The notes: generated from the sequence alone by a model not told the origin. 64,000 bases of DNA from Flavobacteriia bacterium (GCA_015999765.1 JAECQR010000002.1:186001-250000), one strand, 5' to 3'. Positions 9,756 through 17,914 are shown, counted from the stretch's first letter. Numbers and translations are program-made.

Positions 9756-9856
9756 AACGAACCAAAATGGTTATAAAATATGGCAGCAAAGATACTTAAA
9801 ACGGATAATCTCAATTAATGTGGATGCGTTAAAGTTTTTACAAAATAGCCGAAGGT

Positions 9857-10522
9857 TTACTGCACCAATTTCCGGGGCTTTTTCCATTCCAGATAACCGA
9901 TCACCGCCATTACGGTGAAGACCAAATATTGGATGGAGGTAATTCCCAATCCTTTGTAAAGCATCATTGGGATGCAGATGATGTCGCCGATGATCCAGAA
10001 AATCCAGTTTTCGATCTTTCGCTTTGCCATGAGCCACATCCCTACAAGAAAAATGGCGGTGGTAAAAATATCCAGCCAGTTGGCCCAGTCGAGATGATAA
10101 AGTCCGAAATCGACATTTTCCGCAGAATACTGATTGTCAATAAACGGTTTGTAATAGTACACAACGGTCACTAATATTAAGCTGATGAGGAAAAGACCGG
10201 CAGACACCGCCCATTCCTTTTTCGTGGCGGCTGACACTTCCACATGAACATGATCCTCCGAACTTTTTGCCCACAACACCCATCCGTAAACACTCATCAC
10301 CGTGTAGTAGAAATTGATCATCATATCGCCCAGCAACCCGAATTTATAAAGGATATAAACATAAAGCGCTGTAGAAACAATGCCTGTTGGGTAGACCCAA
10401 ATATTTTTTTTAATGGAAAAATAAACGCTCAGCAGGCCGAAAATCGTGGCGGTTGCTTCCAGAATAATCTGGTAATTTTCGTAGGATTCGTAGGGTTTTA
10501 TGAAGAGTTCATGCAGATTCAT
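9857..10522 (-). CDS. pnuC: PnuC-family nicotinamide riboside (or thiamine) transporter
   Basis: Membrane protein of 221 residues with about seven helices and the PnuC signatures SVYGWVLW and LDWANWLDIFTTAIF...GMWLMAKRKIENWIFWI. PnuC proteins are facilitators for nicotinamide riboside; related flavobacterial proteins can carry thiamine when placed under a TPP riboswitch. I saw no TPP-riboswitch-like leader or thiamine gene nearby, so the NAD-precursor role is favoured. It is separated from dapF by 101 bases and is probably its own unit. Confidence 0.87.
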   Translation of the reverse strand: MNLHELFIKPYESYENYQIILEATATIFGLLSVYFSIKKNIWVYPTGIVSTALYVYILYKFGLLGDMMINFYYTVMSVYGWVLWAKSSEDHVHVEVSAATKKEWAVSAGLFLISLILVTVVYYYKPFIDNQYSAENVDFGLYHLDWANWLDIFTTAIFLVGMWLMAKRKIENWIFWIIGDIICIPMMLYKGLGITSIQYLVFTVMAVIGYLEWKKPRKLVQ

Positions 10523-10590
10523 GAACCAAAGATAAATTTTTTATTTTACGAAAGTATCAGTTTAGCACAGGACAAATCTGTTTCACTATA

Positions 10591-10613
10591 AAACCCCGGA
10601 AATCCCGGGGTTT
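10591..10613 (-). terminator. Terminator downstream of the OsmC gene
   Basis: A GC-rich stem (AAACCCCGG / CCGGGGTTT) follows the OsmC stop on the minus strand, with a short T-rich tail (TTTTA). It separates the OsmC transcript from pnuC. Confidence 0.75.
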
Positions 10614-10636
10614 ATCATTTTTACTTTTCTATGTCA

Positions 10637-11071
10637 TTATCCGACTACAATATTCGGAATCATGGTGATTTTTGAATTTACTGAATTCGAGATCAGGCAG
10701 TTGACTTCAGATTTCTGCAGAACGCGTTCTGCTTTTTCTCTGTCTGCCTCGTTTGCAATGGTTACTTTTGGTTCAAGAATAACTTCTGTCATGAGGAATT
10801 TTCCTTCTACCTGCTCCAGTTTACCTTTGGATCCGCACTGAAAGTCGGTGAACTCCAGTTTAGAGTTTTCAGCGATCGCCACAAAAGTCGTCATCAGACA
10901 GCTTGCCACTGCTGCAGTGAAGAGATGTTCCGGCGACCAGATTCCTTCCACACCGTTCGGGAATTGGGGTGGTGTAGCGATTTCAACTGCGGTTGTAAGT
11001 TCCGGGGAAGTCATTTCGCCAGTGCGGCCGCTCTTCCAGTTAATGTCTACGTTATAAAAATGTACATCCAT
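10637..11071 (-). CDS. OsmC family peroxiredoxin-like protein
   Basis: A 144-residue OsmC/Ohr-fold protein with the two family cysteines, Cys58 (AAVASCLMT) and Cys125 (SEVNCLISNSV), and the GIWSPEHLF segment that precedes the first cysteine. Such proteins reduce organic hydroperoxides or handle persulfides in the cytosol. It lies four bases downstream of a rhodanese gene, a pairing that fits thiol/persulfide or oxidative-stress metabolism. I cannot separate the OsmC and Ohr subfamilies with certainty. Confidence 0.9.
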   Translation of the reverse strand: MDVHFYNVDINWKSGRTGEMTSPELTTAVEIATPPQFPNGVEGIWSPEHLFTAAVASCLMTTFVAIAENSKLEFTDFQCGSKGKLEQVEGKFLMTEVILEPKVTIANEADREKAERVLQKSEVNCLISNSVNSKITMIPNIVVG

Positions 11072-11075
11072 GATA

Positions 11076-11387
11076 TTAGATTTTATTGTTTAAACTCATC
11101 CAGCCGCCACCGTTGTATACCTTGGTATAGCCGGCTTTTTTCAGAATCGTCTGTGCAGAAGAACTTCTCATTCCCGAAGCGCAGCAGGTGATCACAGGTT
11201 TGTTTTTGTCCTTAATTCTCGAAAGGTTTGCCGAAAGCTGATCTACGGGAATATTGATGGAACCTTTCACATGTCCGCCAGCATATTCGCCTTTGCTTCT
11301 TACATCCAGTATAATAGCGCCTTCTTTAACCAGCGCAGCGAAATCTGTACTTTCCATTCCGAATAAATTTTTAATTGAATCAAACAT
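11076..11387 (-). CDS. Single-domain rhodanese (sulfurtransferase)
   Basis: The open frame extends upstream, but the recognisable protein starts at the ATG at 11385-11387 and is 103 residues long, the usual size for a single-domain rhodanese. Key features are ILDVRSKGEYAGGHVKGSINIP (25-47) and the active loop CASGMR, with catalytic Cys69. It transfers sulfane sulfur between thiols. It is probably translated together with the OsmC gene four bases downstream. The upstream extension would add about 90 poorly conserved-looking residues that overlap the divergent permease promoter, which argues against it. Confidence 0.88.
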   Translation of the reverse strand: MFDSIKNLFGMESTDFAALVKEGAIILDVRSKGEYAGGHVKGSINIPVDQLSANLSRIKDKNKPVITCCASGMRSSSAQTILKKAGYTKVYNGGGWMSLNNKI

Positions 11388-11596
11388 GTTTCTGTATTTT
11401 TTATTGTTATTGATAGTGCAAAGGTAACGGGCGCAAGAATCCGGGTCGGTAACACAGGTTACATAAGCATCAGTTATAAATTCGGAATCAGGTATTTGAG
11501 AGGCAATTGCTGTTGCCTGAATTATCTTTTTCCTTTCAAAATCAATGATTAAGCATAAAATAGGCAGTAAAACCCAAATTAAAACACCAGAAAATA

Positions 11597-11625
11597 TTGA
11601 TATCTGAAAATATTTTATATTTTTG
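11597..11625 (+). promoter_or_regulatory. Promoter of the amino-acid permease gene
   Basis: TTG (11597-11599), an 18-base spacer, then TATTTTTG (11618-11625). This matches the Bacteroidetes TTG-N17-23-TAnnTTTG promoter, 25 bases before the ATG at 11651. It is one of the two best promoter matches in the window. Confidence 0.7.
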
Positions 11626-11650
11626 GAAATCTTAAAAAACAATAGAACGT

Positions 11651-13192
11651 ATGGCAAATATTTGGATCAAGAAACCCATGGAAGCGTATGAGGCTGACAT
11701 TAAAAAGAGTGAGCTGAAACGCGTACTGGGTAAATGGAGTTTGACAGCAATTGGTATCGGCGCCATCATTGGCGGCGGTATTTTCGTTTTAACAGGAACG
11801 GGAGCGTACTATCACGCCGGTCCGGCATTGGCGCTGTCCTTTGTTATTGCAGGGATTGCGTGTGTCTTTGCTGCCTTATGTTATGCGGAATTTGCCTCGA
11901 TCTTACCGGTTGAAGGTTCGGCTTACGCTTATGCTTACGGAACGGTAGGAGAAGTTTTCGCTTGGGTGATCGGTTGGGGACTGATCCTGGAATATGCGAT
12001 GGGGTCCATGACGGTCGCCGTTTCGTGGTCCGGCTATTTTGCGAAATTCCTTACCATGTTCGGAATTCATCTTCCCAACTGGCTTACGACCGATCCGCAA
12101 ACTTTTGCAGCAGCAGGAGGAACAGGATTTTCTATGAATCTTCCGGCTTTGCTGATTGTACTTTTTGTAATTTCTATTCTGGTAAGAGGAACCAAAGGTG
12201 CCGCGAAAGCCAATAACTTTATCGTGGTCCTGAAAGTTTCAGCAATTATCTTCGTAATTATTGCAGGTCTTTTCTTTATCAATGTAGAGAACTGGATTCC
12301 CTTTATTCCTGCACCGACTGTGATTACTGAAAATGGAGTGTCGCACGAAGCTTACGGTTATGCAGGTGTAGTTGCCGGAGCATCCGCGATCTTCTTCGCG
12401 TATGTAGGATTTGATGCGGTTTCAACCCAGGCGGGCGAAGCCATCAATCCGAAAAAGGATGTGCCGTTTGCCATCATTACTTCTTTGGTCATCTGTACTG
12501 TGCTCTATATATTAGTATCTCTGGTGCTTACCGGGATGATGCATTATACCGATTTCAATCCGCTGGGGAAATATCCCGATGCGATTAAGGCTCCTGTAGC
12601 GTATGCGTTCGATATTGCGGGGCAGGCGTGGGCAGGTTATATTATCACCATTGCTGCAACGGTAGGATTAATTTCTGTATTGATGGTAATGATCATGGGA
12701 CAGTCCCGTATTTTCCTTGGGATGTCTAAAGACGGTTTGATTCCGAAGACTTTCTCTAAAGTAAATGCTGCGAGTGGAGTCCCAAGAAAGAATCTGATGA
12801 TTTTAGGGGGAGTAATCTCTGTAGTTGCTGCGTTTACACCGATTAATGATCTGGCGCACATGACCAGTTTCGGAACTTTGTTTGCCTTTACCATGGTGTG
12901 CGTTGCAGTGTGGATCCTCCGTGTGAAGCAGCCTGAATTACCGCGCAGTTTCCGCGTGCCGTTCTTACCTGTCATTGCAACTTTGGGAATCCTGATCAAC
13001 ATTTACCTGATCATCAACCTGAGTATCGAAGCGCAGACTTACTCATTCATCTGGCTCATCATTGGGGTTGTAATTTACTTCCTTTACAGTAAGAAACACT
13101 CGAACCTGCAGAACGGAGGTTTCGGTGAGACTTTTAAAGCAGAACAGGAGCCCCTTGAAAAAGTAGATATCGACATCGATAATAAAGATTAA
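11651..13192 (+). CDS. APC-superfamily amino-acid permease
   Basis: This 513-residue inner-membrane protein has 12-13 helices. The helix-1 substrate motif GIGAIIGGGIFVLTG is at 35-49, and GFDAVSTQAGEAINPKKDVP is the usual loop after helix 6. It resembles the cationic amino acid transporter branch (YfnA/CAT-like) found widely in flavobacteria. The N-terminus is short and cytoplasmic. It is monocistronic, between its own promoter and a strong terminator. The amino acid carried cannot be fixed from sequence. Confidence 0.92.
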   Translation: MANIWIKKPMEAYEADIKKSELKRVLGKWSLTAIGIGAIIGGGIFVLTGTGAYYHAGPALALSFVIAGIACVFAALCYAEFASILPVEGSAYAYAYGTVGEVFAWVIGWGLILEYAMGSMTVAVSWSGYFAKFLTMFGIHLPNWLTTDPQTFAAAGGTGFSMNLPALLIVLFVISILVRGTKGAAKANNFIVVLKVSAIIFVIIAGLFFINVENWIPFIPAPTVITENGVSHEAYGYAGVVAGASAIFFAYVGFDAVSTQAGEAINPKKDVPFAIITSLVICTVLYILVSLVLTGMMHYTDFNPLGKYPDAIKAPVAYAFDIAGQAWAGYIITIAATVGLISVLMVMIMGQSRIFLGMSKDGLIPKTFSKVNAASGVPRKNLMILGGVISVVAAFTPINDLAHMTSFGTLFAFTMVCVAVWILRVKQPELPRSFRVPFLPVIATLGILINIYLIINLSIEAQTYSFIWLIIGVVIYFLYSKKHSNLQNGGFGETFKAEQEPLEKVDIDIDNKD

Positions 13193-13201
13193 TATACTAT
13201 C

Positions 13202-13230
13202 AAAAGTCCGCATCACTGCGGACTTTTTTT
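13202..13230 (+). terminator. Rho-independent terminator after the permease gene
   Basis: AAAAGTCCGCA / TGCGGACTTTT stem with a 4-base loop and a T7 tail. It ends only 4 bases before the next start codon. Confidence 0.85.
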
Positions 13231-13234
13231 CAAT

Positions 13235-14257
13235 ATGCTTATGAAAAAATCAGCCCTAATCATTCTGTGTCTGTTCAGCCAGTTCATCTTTTCACAAACG
13301 CTGGAAACAGAAGTTCTTCTAAAGGATAAAATCTCCATCCGAGCGTTGCAGCTATATGACGGCAAAGTGTGGTATACCGGCACGGATTCAAAATTCGGTT
13401 ATGTAAGTCTTAAGGATAGCGCGGATAAAAAGCAGATTAAGCTTTCGTCCGAGAATCTTCAGTTCAGAACGTTGGCGCAAACTAAGTCCAGTTTTTATGC
13501 GATTAATATTGCTTCGCCAGCCAAATGGTTCACCATTCAAAAAAGTGATTTAAAGGTTAATTTAAACATGATCGACACCACCAAAACCGTCTTTTATGAT
13601 GCTTTTGTTTTCGACCAAGCTAAAAACCGTGGCATTGCAATCAGCGATCCTAACGAAGACGGAAGCAGTAAAAATTTAATTTTCACGTATGCATCACGCA
13701 AAAATCCAAAGACCGATTTTCCTCAATATTTCCCGGGTGAAGCGCATTTCGCAGCCAGCAATACCAATATTGCGATGCAAGGAAATTGGGTGTGGATTGC
13801 CACAGGTGGAATGAAAGCCAGAATTTTCAAATTCAATTGGAGTCATCCTTTCACTTGGAAAGCCATAGAAACTCCTTTCATCCAGGGCACCTCCTCACAG
13901 GGTATTTATTCCATTGATTTCTACGATAAAAGCTTCGGAATTGCCGTGGGTGGCGATTACACCAAACAGGCAGAAAACATCAACAATATCGCAACCACGC
14001 ACGACGGCGGAGAAACCTGGCAGATCCAAGCTTCAGGAAAGAATGCGGGGTATAAAACCTGCGTAAAGATCCGTCCGAAATCGAAAGGGAAAGACATAAT
14101 CGCAGTTGGGGACCAGAATATCGAATTCTCCCAGGATTTTGGAAAAACCTGGACGAAAATTTCGGATGAAAAAGGGCTGTATGTTTGCGAATGGATTGAT
14201 GCAAACACTTTGGTTTTTGCCGGAAAAGACCGCATTGTGAAAATGACAATGCGCTGA
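13235..14257 (+). CDS. Secreted BNR/YCF48-like beta-propeller protein
   Basis: The 340-residue protein has a signal peptide (about 1-20, SQFIFSQ) and two BNR/Asp-box repeats, THDGGETWQ (about 260) and SQDFGKTWTK (about 300), within a beta-propeller related to photosystem-II assembly factor YCF48. In flavobacteria these are often annotated as oxidoreductases without biochemical proof. No catalytic residues are apparent and there is no T9SS domain, so it is probably periplasmic. A second in-frame ATG two codons later (13241) is an equally plausible start. Confidence 0.8.
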   Translation: MLMKKSALIILCLFSQFIFSQTLETEVLLKDKISIRALQLYDGKVWYTGTDSKFGYVSLKDSADKKQIKLSSENLQFRTLAQTKSSFYAINIASPAKWFTIQKSDLKVNLNMIDTTKTVFYDAFVFDQAKNRGIAISDPNEDGSSKNLIFTYASRKNPKTDFPQYFPGEAHFAASNTNIAMQGNWVWIATGGMKARIFKFNWSHPFTWKAIETPFIQGTSSQGIYSIDFYDKSFGIAVGGDYTKQAENINNIATTHDGGETWQIQASGKNAGYKTCVKIRPKSKGKDIIAVGDQNIEFSQDFGKTWTKISDEKGLYVCEWIDANTLVFAGKDRIVKMTMR

Positions 14258-14333
14258 CCAGACTTTTTCAGTCAATAAAAACTTAATCTTCAGGCGTGGT
14301 GAGGGGAGTATTCATCCGCATACAGACCGCCTT

Positions 14334-15056
14334 TTACTCACCCTTCATGCCCGCCCACAGATACGCTGCCGAAAATGCGTCTTTTATCACTGAAGACTGG
14401 TTGGGTGCGGCAAACTTCAGGCAGCCTATGATCAGCAGCCAGCCTCCCGCTGCATCCACCGGGAAGATCCAGTCCTGAGAAGGAACCGCCGAAATTCCAC
14501 TGACATCCAACTCCAGTTTTGCCAGCTCCTTTACCGGCACAGCCTCTTTATTAAAATCGGCAGAAATCGCAATGAGTGTCAGCACTGCTGAACCGCTGTT
14601 TTTTGGCGGTATGATTTGGTTTTTCCATTTCAGTTCGGGGAGGTGGACTTTCATTTCACCCGTGGATTCCATTTCAAAAGCGGGAAAGAAGTTCGTGCAG
14701 CTTTCCCATTCTATTTTCGGGTTAAAGGAAAAACCAGCCAGAGCCTGGGGATTTCCGAAACCGGTACCTGTTTCTTCACTGATGCCATTATCGCCTGTAA
14801 CCGTTTTCCTGATTCTCGCGCGGTGTTTTGCTGCAAAATACTGCGGAGCAGGGACTCCAAGCATGCGGAGAACCTGAAGGCGGAACGTCTTTTCCCGGCT
14901 GCTTACCATTCCGAAAACGCCGGCAGCAGCTTTGGTCTGTGCGGTCTGTTTTACACGGTCGGGTCTTACCCTTACGAATTCGCGGCCGTCATCATTTACA
15001 AAAACAACGTTGCCGATGGCACCACTCAGGTTGCCGTTTTTTTTAAGTCTTGCCAT
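14334..15056 (-). CDS. DUF6266-like protein of unknown function
   Basis: A 240-residue protein whose N-terminus (MARLKKNGNLSGAIGNVVFV followed by VRVRPDRVKQTAQTK) looks like the start of DUF6266 proteins of Bacteroidetes (glycine-rich SGxIG, then an Arg/Pro/Thr-rich stretch). No signal peptide or membrane helix. By hand count it is much richer in GC (about 47% in 14641-14700) than the AT-rich genes just beyond it. It is transcribed away from the 11-bp repeat array that lies 100 bases upstream of its start. DUF6266 has no known function and the match is by eye only. Confidence 0.65.
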   Translation of the reverse strand: MARLKKNGNLSGAIGNVVFVNDDGREFVRVRPDRVKQTAQTKAAAGVFGMVSSREKTFRLQVLRMLGVPAPQYFAAKHRARIRKTVTGDNGISEETGTGFGNPQALAGFSFNPKIEWESCTNFFPAFEMESTGEMKVHLPELKWKNQIIPPKNSGSAVLTLIAISADFNKEAVPVKELAKLELDVSGISAVPSQDWIFPVDAAGGWLLIIGCLKFAAPNQSSVIKDAFSAAYLWAGMKGE

Positions 15057-15447
15057 GATTTTTTTTTCATATCTTTAGTGTTCGGTAGTGCAAAAAAGGC
15101 AGTTTCTATAACACCCTTCGTATCACCTTCAGTAAAGATACAATAGAAATCAATTGAAACTCCAATAAAAGTCCAATAGTTTATTAGACTTATATTGGAG
15201 TTTTATTGGACTTATATTGGACTTGGGTACTACCGTGCATATACAATGGACGAAGAAAGGATGGTTAGAATATAGATGGAAAGCGAAAGGTGTTTGCAAA
15301 ACATGAATATTTATAAGTCCAATTATAATACGCGTATATGTTTGTCAATCAGTGAAAAACCTTGATGATAATAATAGATTTTTTGTGTATATTCGAGATT
15401 TGGTGCTAATTGTAGACGACTTACCTGCAAAAAACTAAAAGTTAAGA
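15057..15447. other. Intergenic region with 11-bp repeat array
   Basis: This 391-base gap between two divergent genes carries the repeat array at 15158-15223, a single further copy of its core at 15315-15325 (AAGTCCAATTA), and a GACGACTTACCTGC stretch (15415-15428) just before the next gene. No open frame of note was found. It divides GC-rich DNA on the left from very AT-rich DNA on the right. Confidence 0.6.
15158..15223. repeat. Six consecutive 11-bp repeats, two inverted and four direct
   Basis: The stretch divides exactly into six 11-mers: AACTCCAATAA, AAGTCCAATAG, then TTTATTAGACT, TATATTGGAGT, TTTATTGGACT, TATATTGGACT. The first two carry the core on the opposite strand (TCCAAT), the last four carry ATTGGA, so the centre at 15179/15180 is a dyad. 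An 11-bp period is about one helical turn and would place bound proteins on one face of the DNA. It could be an operator array, a replication-type iteron set or a recombination site; sequence alone does not decide. Confidence 0.75.
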
Positions 15448-16083
15448 ATGACAGAGATTTTCAAAACACTAAATGACTACGACAAATATTTTGAAAGTCA
15501 ACTTGCACTTTCAGGCACAATTTTAGGATTAATAGTTGCGACAAGTACATTTATTCTTCAAAGTGGATTTACTTCTTTTCAATACAGCAGGAGTATGTTT
15601 CTAAAATATTATGTTTTTCAAAGCAAATTTATTTTTCTAAGTTTAGCTTATAACATATTTTTTTCCTTAATTATTTTGTATTTTAATATTAACTCAGTTT
15701 ACCTGTTTATCGCTCATACTCTTTTTGCTTTAGTATTTGCAAAACACTTTTTAGATTTTTATTCTCACAAAGGATATGTATTGACACTACATTCAAATAA
15801 ATACAATCCACATAAATCAGGTGTGTTGAGATATTTTAGATATGTAAATAACCTTGGACTAATACCAAACTTGATTATTTACGGTACTATCTACTTTATT
15901 TTCTTTTACCCTTTGCATTTTAATCAACCATTTAGATTAAATAATCATCAAGTTTATATGACAACTGTAAGTTGTCTTGCTTTTAGTATTATTGTTATTA
16001 TTAAAATAATTCCTCAATTTTTTGACTTTTCCGAACAAGAATATAAATCAAAAACCAAAAATGAAATTATTATTCAATATTGA
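15448..16083 (+). CDS. Multi-pass membrane protein of unknown function (AT-rich, accessory)
   Basis: A 211-residue protein with about five membrane helices (roughly 20-40, 58-80, 84-106, 138-158, 168-192). The N-terminus (MTEIFKTLNDYDKYFESQ) and C-terminus (SEQEYKSKTKNEIIIQY) are hydrophilic. I do not recognise a family. GC is very low (about 23% in 15661-15720 by hand count, against about 38% in the older neighbour at 13801-13860), pointing to recent acquisition. It overlaps the next gene by 23 bases, so the two are probably made together. Confidence 0.7.
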   Translation: MTEIFKTLNDYDKYFESQLALSGTILGLIVATSTFILQSGFTSFQYSRSMFLKYYVFQSKFIFLSLAYNIFFSLIILYFNINSVYLFIAHTLFALVFAKHFLDFYSHKGYVLTLHSNKYNPHKSGVLRYFRYVNNLGLIPNLIIYGTIYFIFFYPLHFNQPFRLNNHQVYMTTVSCLAFSIIVIIKIIPQFFDFSEQEYKSKTKNEIIIQY

Positions 16084-16510
16084 AGTTGACATAACAAAAG
16101 AAAATGAAATTCTAAAAGATTTACTAATTAAAAATGGAAGAAAAGAATTTCAACAACATATTAAGACAAACGAGTTTGAAAGTTTATTTGTTTATACACC
16201 AAGTAACAAAAAAGAGGCATTTTTTGTTATCGACATTCAATTTTTAAACAAGAATATATATGAAATTACGGAAGCAATAGAAAAGTATAGCTATGACTTT
16301 TTTATAGAGTTGTCTAATACACACGTTGACATTAACAATTTTGTACTTTCATATTTCATAAAAATTGACACAAAAACAAATTCAAGAAATTACTTCATTA
16401 GAGCAAGTAGAAATGAAATAGACGAACTTAATAAGAAGCTTTTAGGAAAAAAGGACTTTATTGACCAACTTAAGAACAAAGTAGTTGACGAACTTTTTAG
16501 AAATATATAA
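16061..16510 (+). CDS. Soluble protein of unknown function, partner of the upstream membrane protein
   Basis: I start at ATG 16061 (MKLLFNIEVDITKENE), inside the end of the preceding gene; an upstream in-frame TTG at 16022 would add 13 residues of low plausibility. The 149-residue product is charged, has no membrane segment, alternates short beta-like stretches (FESLFVYTP, EAFFVIDIQF, NFVLSYFIKID) with helices, and ends in a Lys/Asp/Glu-rich helix (LGKKDFIDQLKNKVVDELF). No family recognised. It is as AT-rich as its partner. The overlap suggests a two-component accessory unit of membrane plus cytosolic protein. Confidence 0.7.
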   Translation: MKLLFNIEVDITKENEILKDLLIKNGRKEFQQHIKTNEFESLFVYTPSNKKEAFFVIDIQFLNKNIYEITEAIEKYSYDFFIELSNTHVDINNFVLSYFIKIDTKTNSRNYFIRASRNEIDELNKKLLGKKDFIDQLKNKVVDELFRNI

Positions 16511-16519
16511 CAACTACCA

Positions 16520-16564
16520 CCCCGCTGCTCAAAGTCTCCCAACCCCCGCTGCAAAAAGTCTCCT
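16520..16564. repeat. Imperfect 21-bp direct repeat
   Basis: Two copies of CCCCGCTGCnnAAAGTCTCC (16520-16540 and 16544-16564) lie three bases apart, directly after the AT-rich gene pair. They are GC-rich, unlike the genes before them, and may mark the edge of the inserted DNA. Confidence 0.55.
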
Positions 16565-16584
16565 GACTTTGAGTCTTCAAAAAT

Positions 16585-16620
16585 AAAAAACTCTTTTAAA
16601 TTAATTTAAAAGAGTTTTTT
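16585..16620. terminator. Perfectly palindromic bidirectional terminator
   Basis: The 36 bases form an uninterrupted palindrome of two 18-base arms (AAAAAACTCTTTTAAATT and its complement), with A and T runs at the ends. It lies between the AT-rich gene pair and the convergent propeller lipoprotein gene, so it can stop both transcripts. Confidence 0.8.
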
Positions 16621-16659
16621 TACCATAGTTGTTAAAATTCAGGTGAGTATAACAGGCAT

Positions 16660-17760
16660 TTAATTCCTGCCGCCTGACTTACTTGGATATACAGTCTCTC
16701 CATTTTTATTGATTACCACAGGAGCAGAGGTTACAGTAGAGTTTATCGGATATTTCCACTTCAGTGTGCCGTCGTTTTCAGAGAAAGCATATATGAAATG
16801 GGAACCTCCACCACCAATGAAAACAGTACCATCTGCAATAACAGGTTCTGCACTGTTAGAATAAATGGTTTTTTCCCATTTAATATTCCCTGTCTGCTTG
16901 TCGATGACATGAATATTTCCTGAACTGGATCCTGCTGCAATATTATTTTCATTTACAAATGGACTGGAAGAGTAATTCCCCGGATTTTGAGATTTCCATA
17001 CTGTAGTTCCTGTCTGAATGTCAATTTTATATAAGCTGTTATTGTCTGTAGTATATACAAAACCGTCAGAAACTGTAGGAGAAGAATATTCTGAAGAACC
17101 TCCCAACAGTACACTCCAACTTACCTCCCCGGTGAGCTTATCAATTTTATATAGCTTACCATTTCTGTTGCCGATATAAAGATGATTCTGCACTATTGCA
17201 GCTGAAGAAGAATTAAAAAAACTTCCTGCATTATATTTCCATTTCAACGCACCTTTGCTTTTATCCAACGCATAGATATTGCCGTCATCGCTGCCAAAAT
17301 AGACCATTTCTCCGGATACAACAGGGCTGGAGCTTACATTAAATCCCGTACGGTATTTCCATCTTAGTTCACCGGTTTTGGCATTTAATGCATAAAAATT
17401 GTCATCATCACTCCCAAAATAAACCGTATCATTATTGACAAAGACACTCGATTCAATAGGTGCATCTGTTTGAAATTTCCATAGCAGACTTCCGTTTTTA
17501 ACATTCAGGGCATACAAATGTTTGTCAGTACTGCCGACATATAAAGCTTCCTGATCAATAAAAGCAGTACTGTACTGAAAAGTTCCATCCTGTGTTGGGA
17601 AATACCACTTTATTTTACCGCTTTCGGCATTAATTGCATAATAAATCCCGCTTCCACCTATAAACAATGTACTTTCTTGATCAACTGAAGGTTCGGAAAT
17701 ATCATCAGAACAGGAAGAACAGGCTATTAAAAGAGAAAAAAGAAGTAGATTGAATTTCAT
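16660..17760 (-). CDS. PQQ-like beta-propeller lipoprotein
   Basis: The 366-residue protein has a lipoprotein signal (LLIACSSC; lipidated Cys14 or Cys17) followed by about seven repeats of the pattern GxxxWKY...SSPxV...VYFGSDDGNxYALD. These are PQQ-enzyme-like (quinoprotein) propeller blades. Known relatives include BamB, a scaffold of the outer-membrane assembly machine, and many structural propellers. No PQQ-dehydrogenase catalytic residues are evident, so a binding role is likelier than an enzyme. Probably anchored at the outer membrane. Confidence 0.85.
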   Translation of the reverse strand: MKFNLLLFSLLIACSSCSDDISEPSVDQESTLFIGGSGIYYAINAESGKIKWYFPTQDGTFQYSTAFIDQEALYVGSTDKHLYALNVKNGSLLWKFQTDAPIESSVFVNNDTVYFGSDDDNFYALNAKTGELRWKYRTGFNVSSSPVVSGEMVYFGSDDGNIYALDKSKGALKWKYNAGSFFNSSSAAIVQNHLYIGNRNGKLYKIDKLTGEVSWSVLLGGSSEYSSPTVSDGFVYTTDNNSLYKIDIQTGTTVWKSQNPGNYSSSPFVNENNIAAGSSSGNIHVIDKQTGNIKWEKTIYSNSAEPVIADGTVFIGGGGSHFIYAFSENDGTLKWKYPINSTVTSAPVVINKNGETVYPSKSGGRN

Positions 17761-17914
17761 ATTGATAATTAATGCTTAAAGATATAAAATATAGCAAGTA
17801 ATCTGTTTTTTGAAACACTTTTAAAGCGATCTAAGGGAGGTTTTTGTCTAGCAGAAGAGGTCGCCGCACCAGCCAACTTGACATTTATCACTCACCTTTA
17901 GGAAATAAATTTCT

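Noticed and set aside
9771-10037. 88-residue minus-strand frame overlapping pnuC
   Set aside because: A shadow of pnuC; the pnuC frame has membrane helices and family motifs.
9756-10600. TPP riboswitch controlling pnuC
   Set aside because: The 5' side of pnuC shows no recognisable THI-box core and is mostly a terminator of the OsmC gene.
11388-11657. Upstream extension of the rhodanese frame (about 90 extra residues)
   Set aside because: It runs through the promoter of the divergent permease gene and the family starts at the internal ATG 11387.
15158-15223. CRISPR array
   Set aside because: The 11-bp units follow each other without spacers and no cas gene is present.
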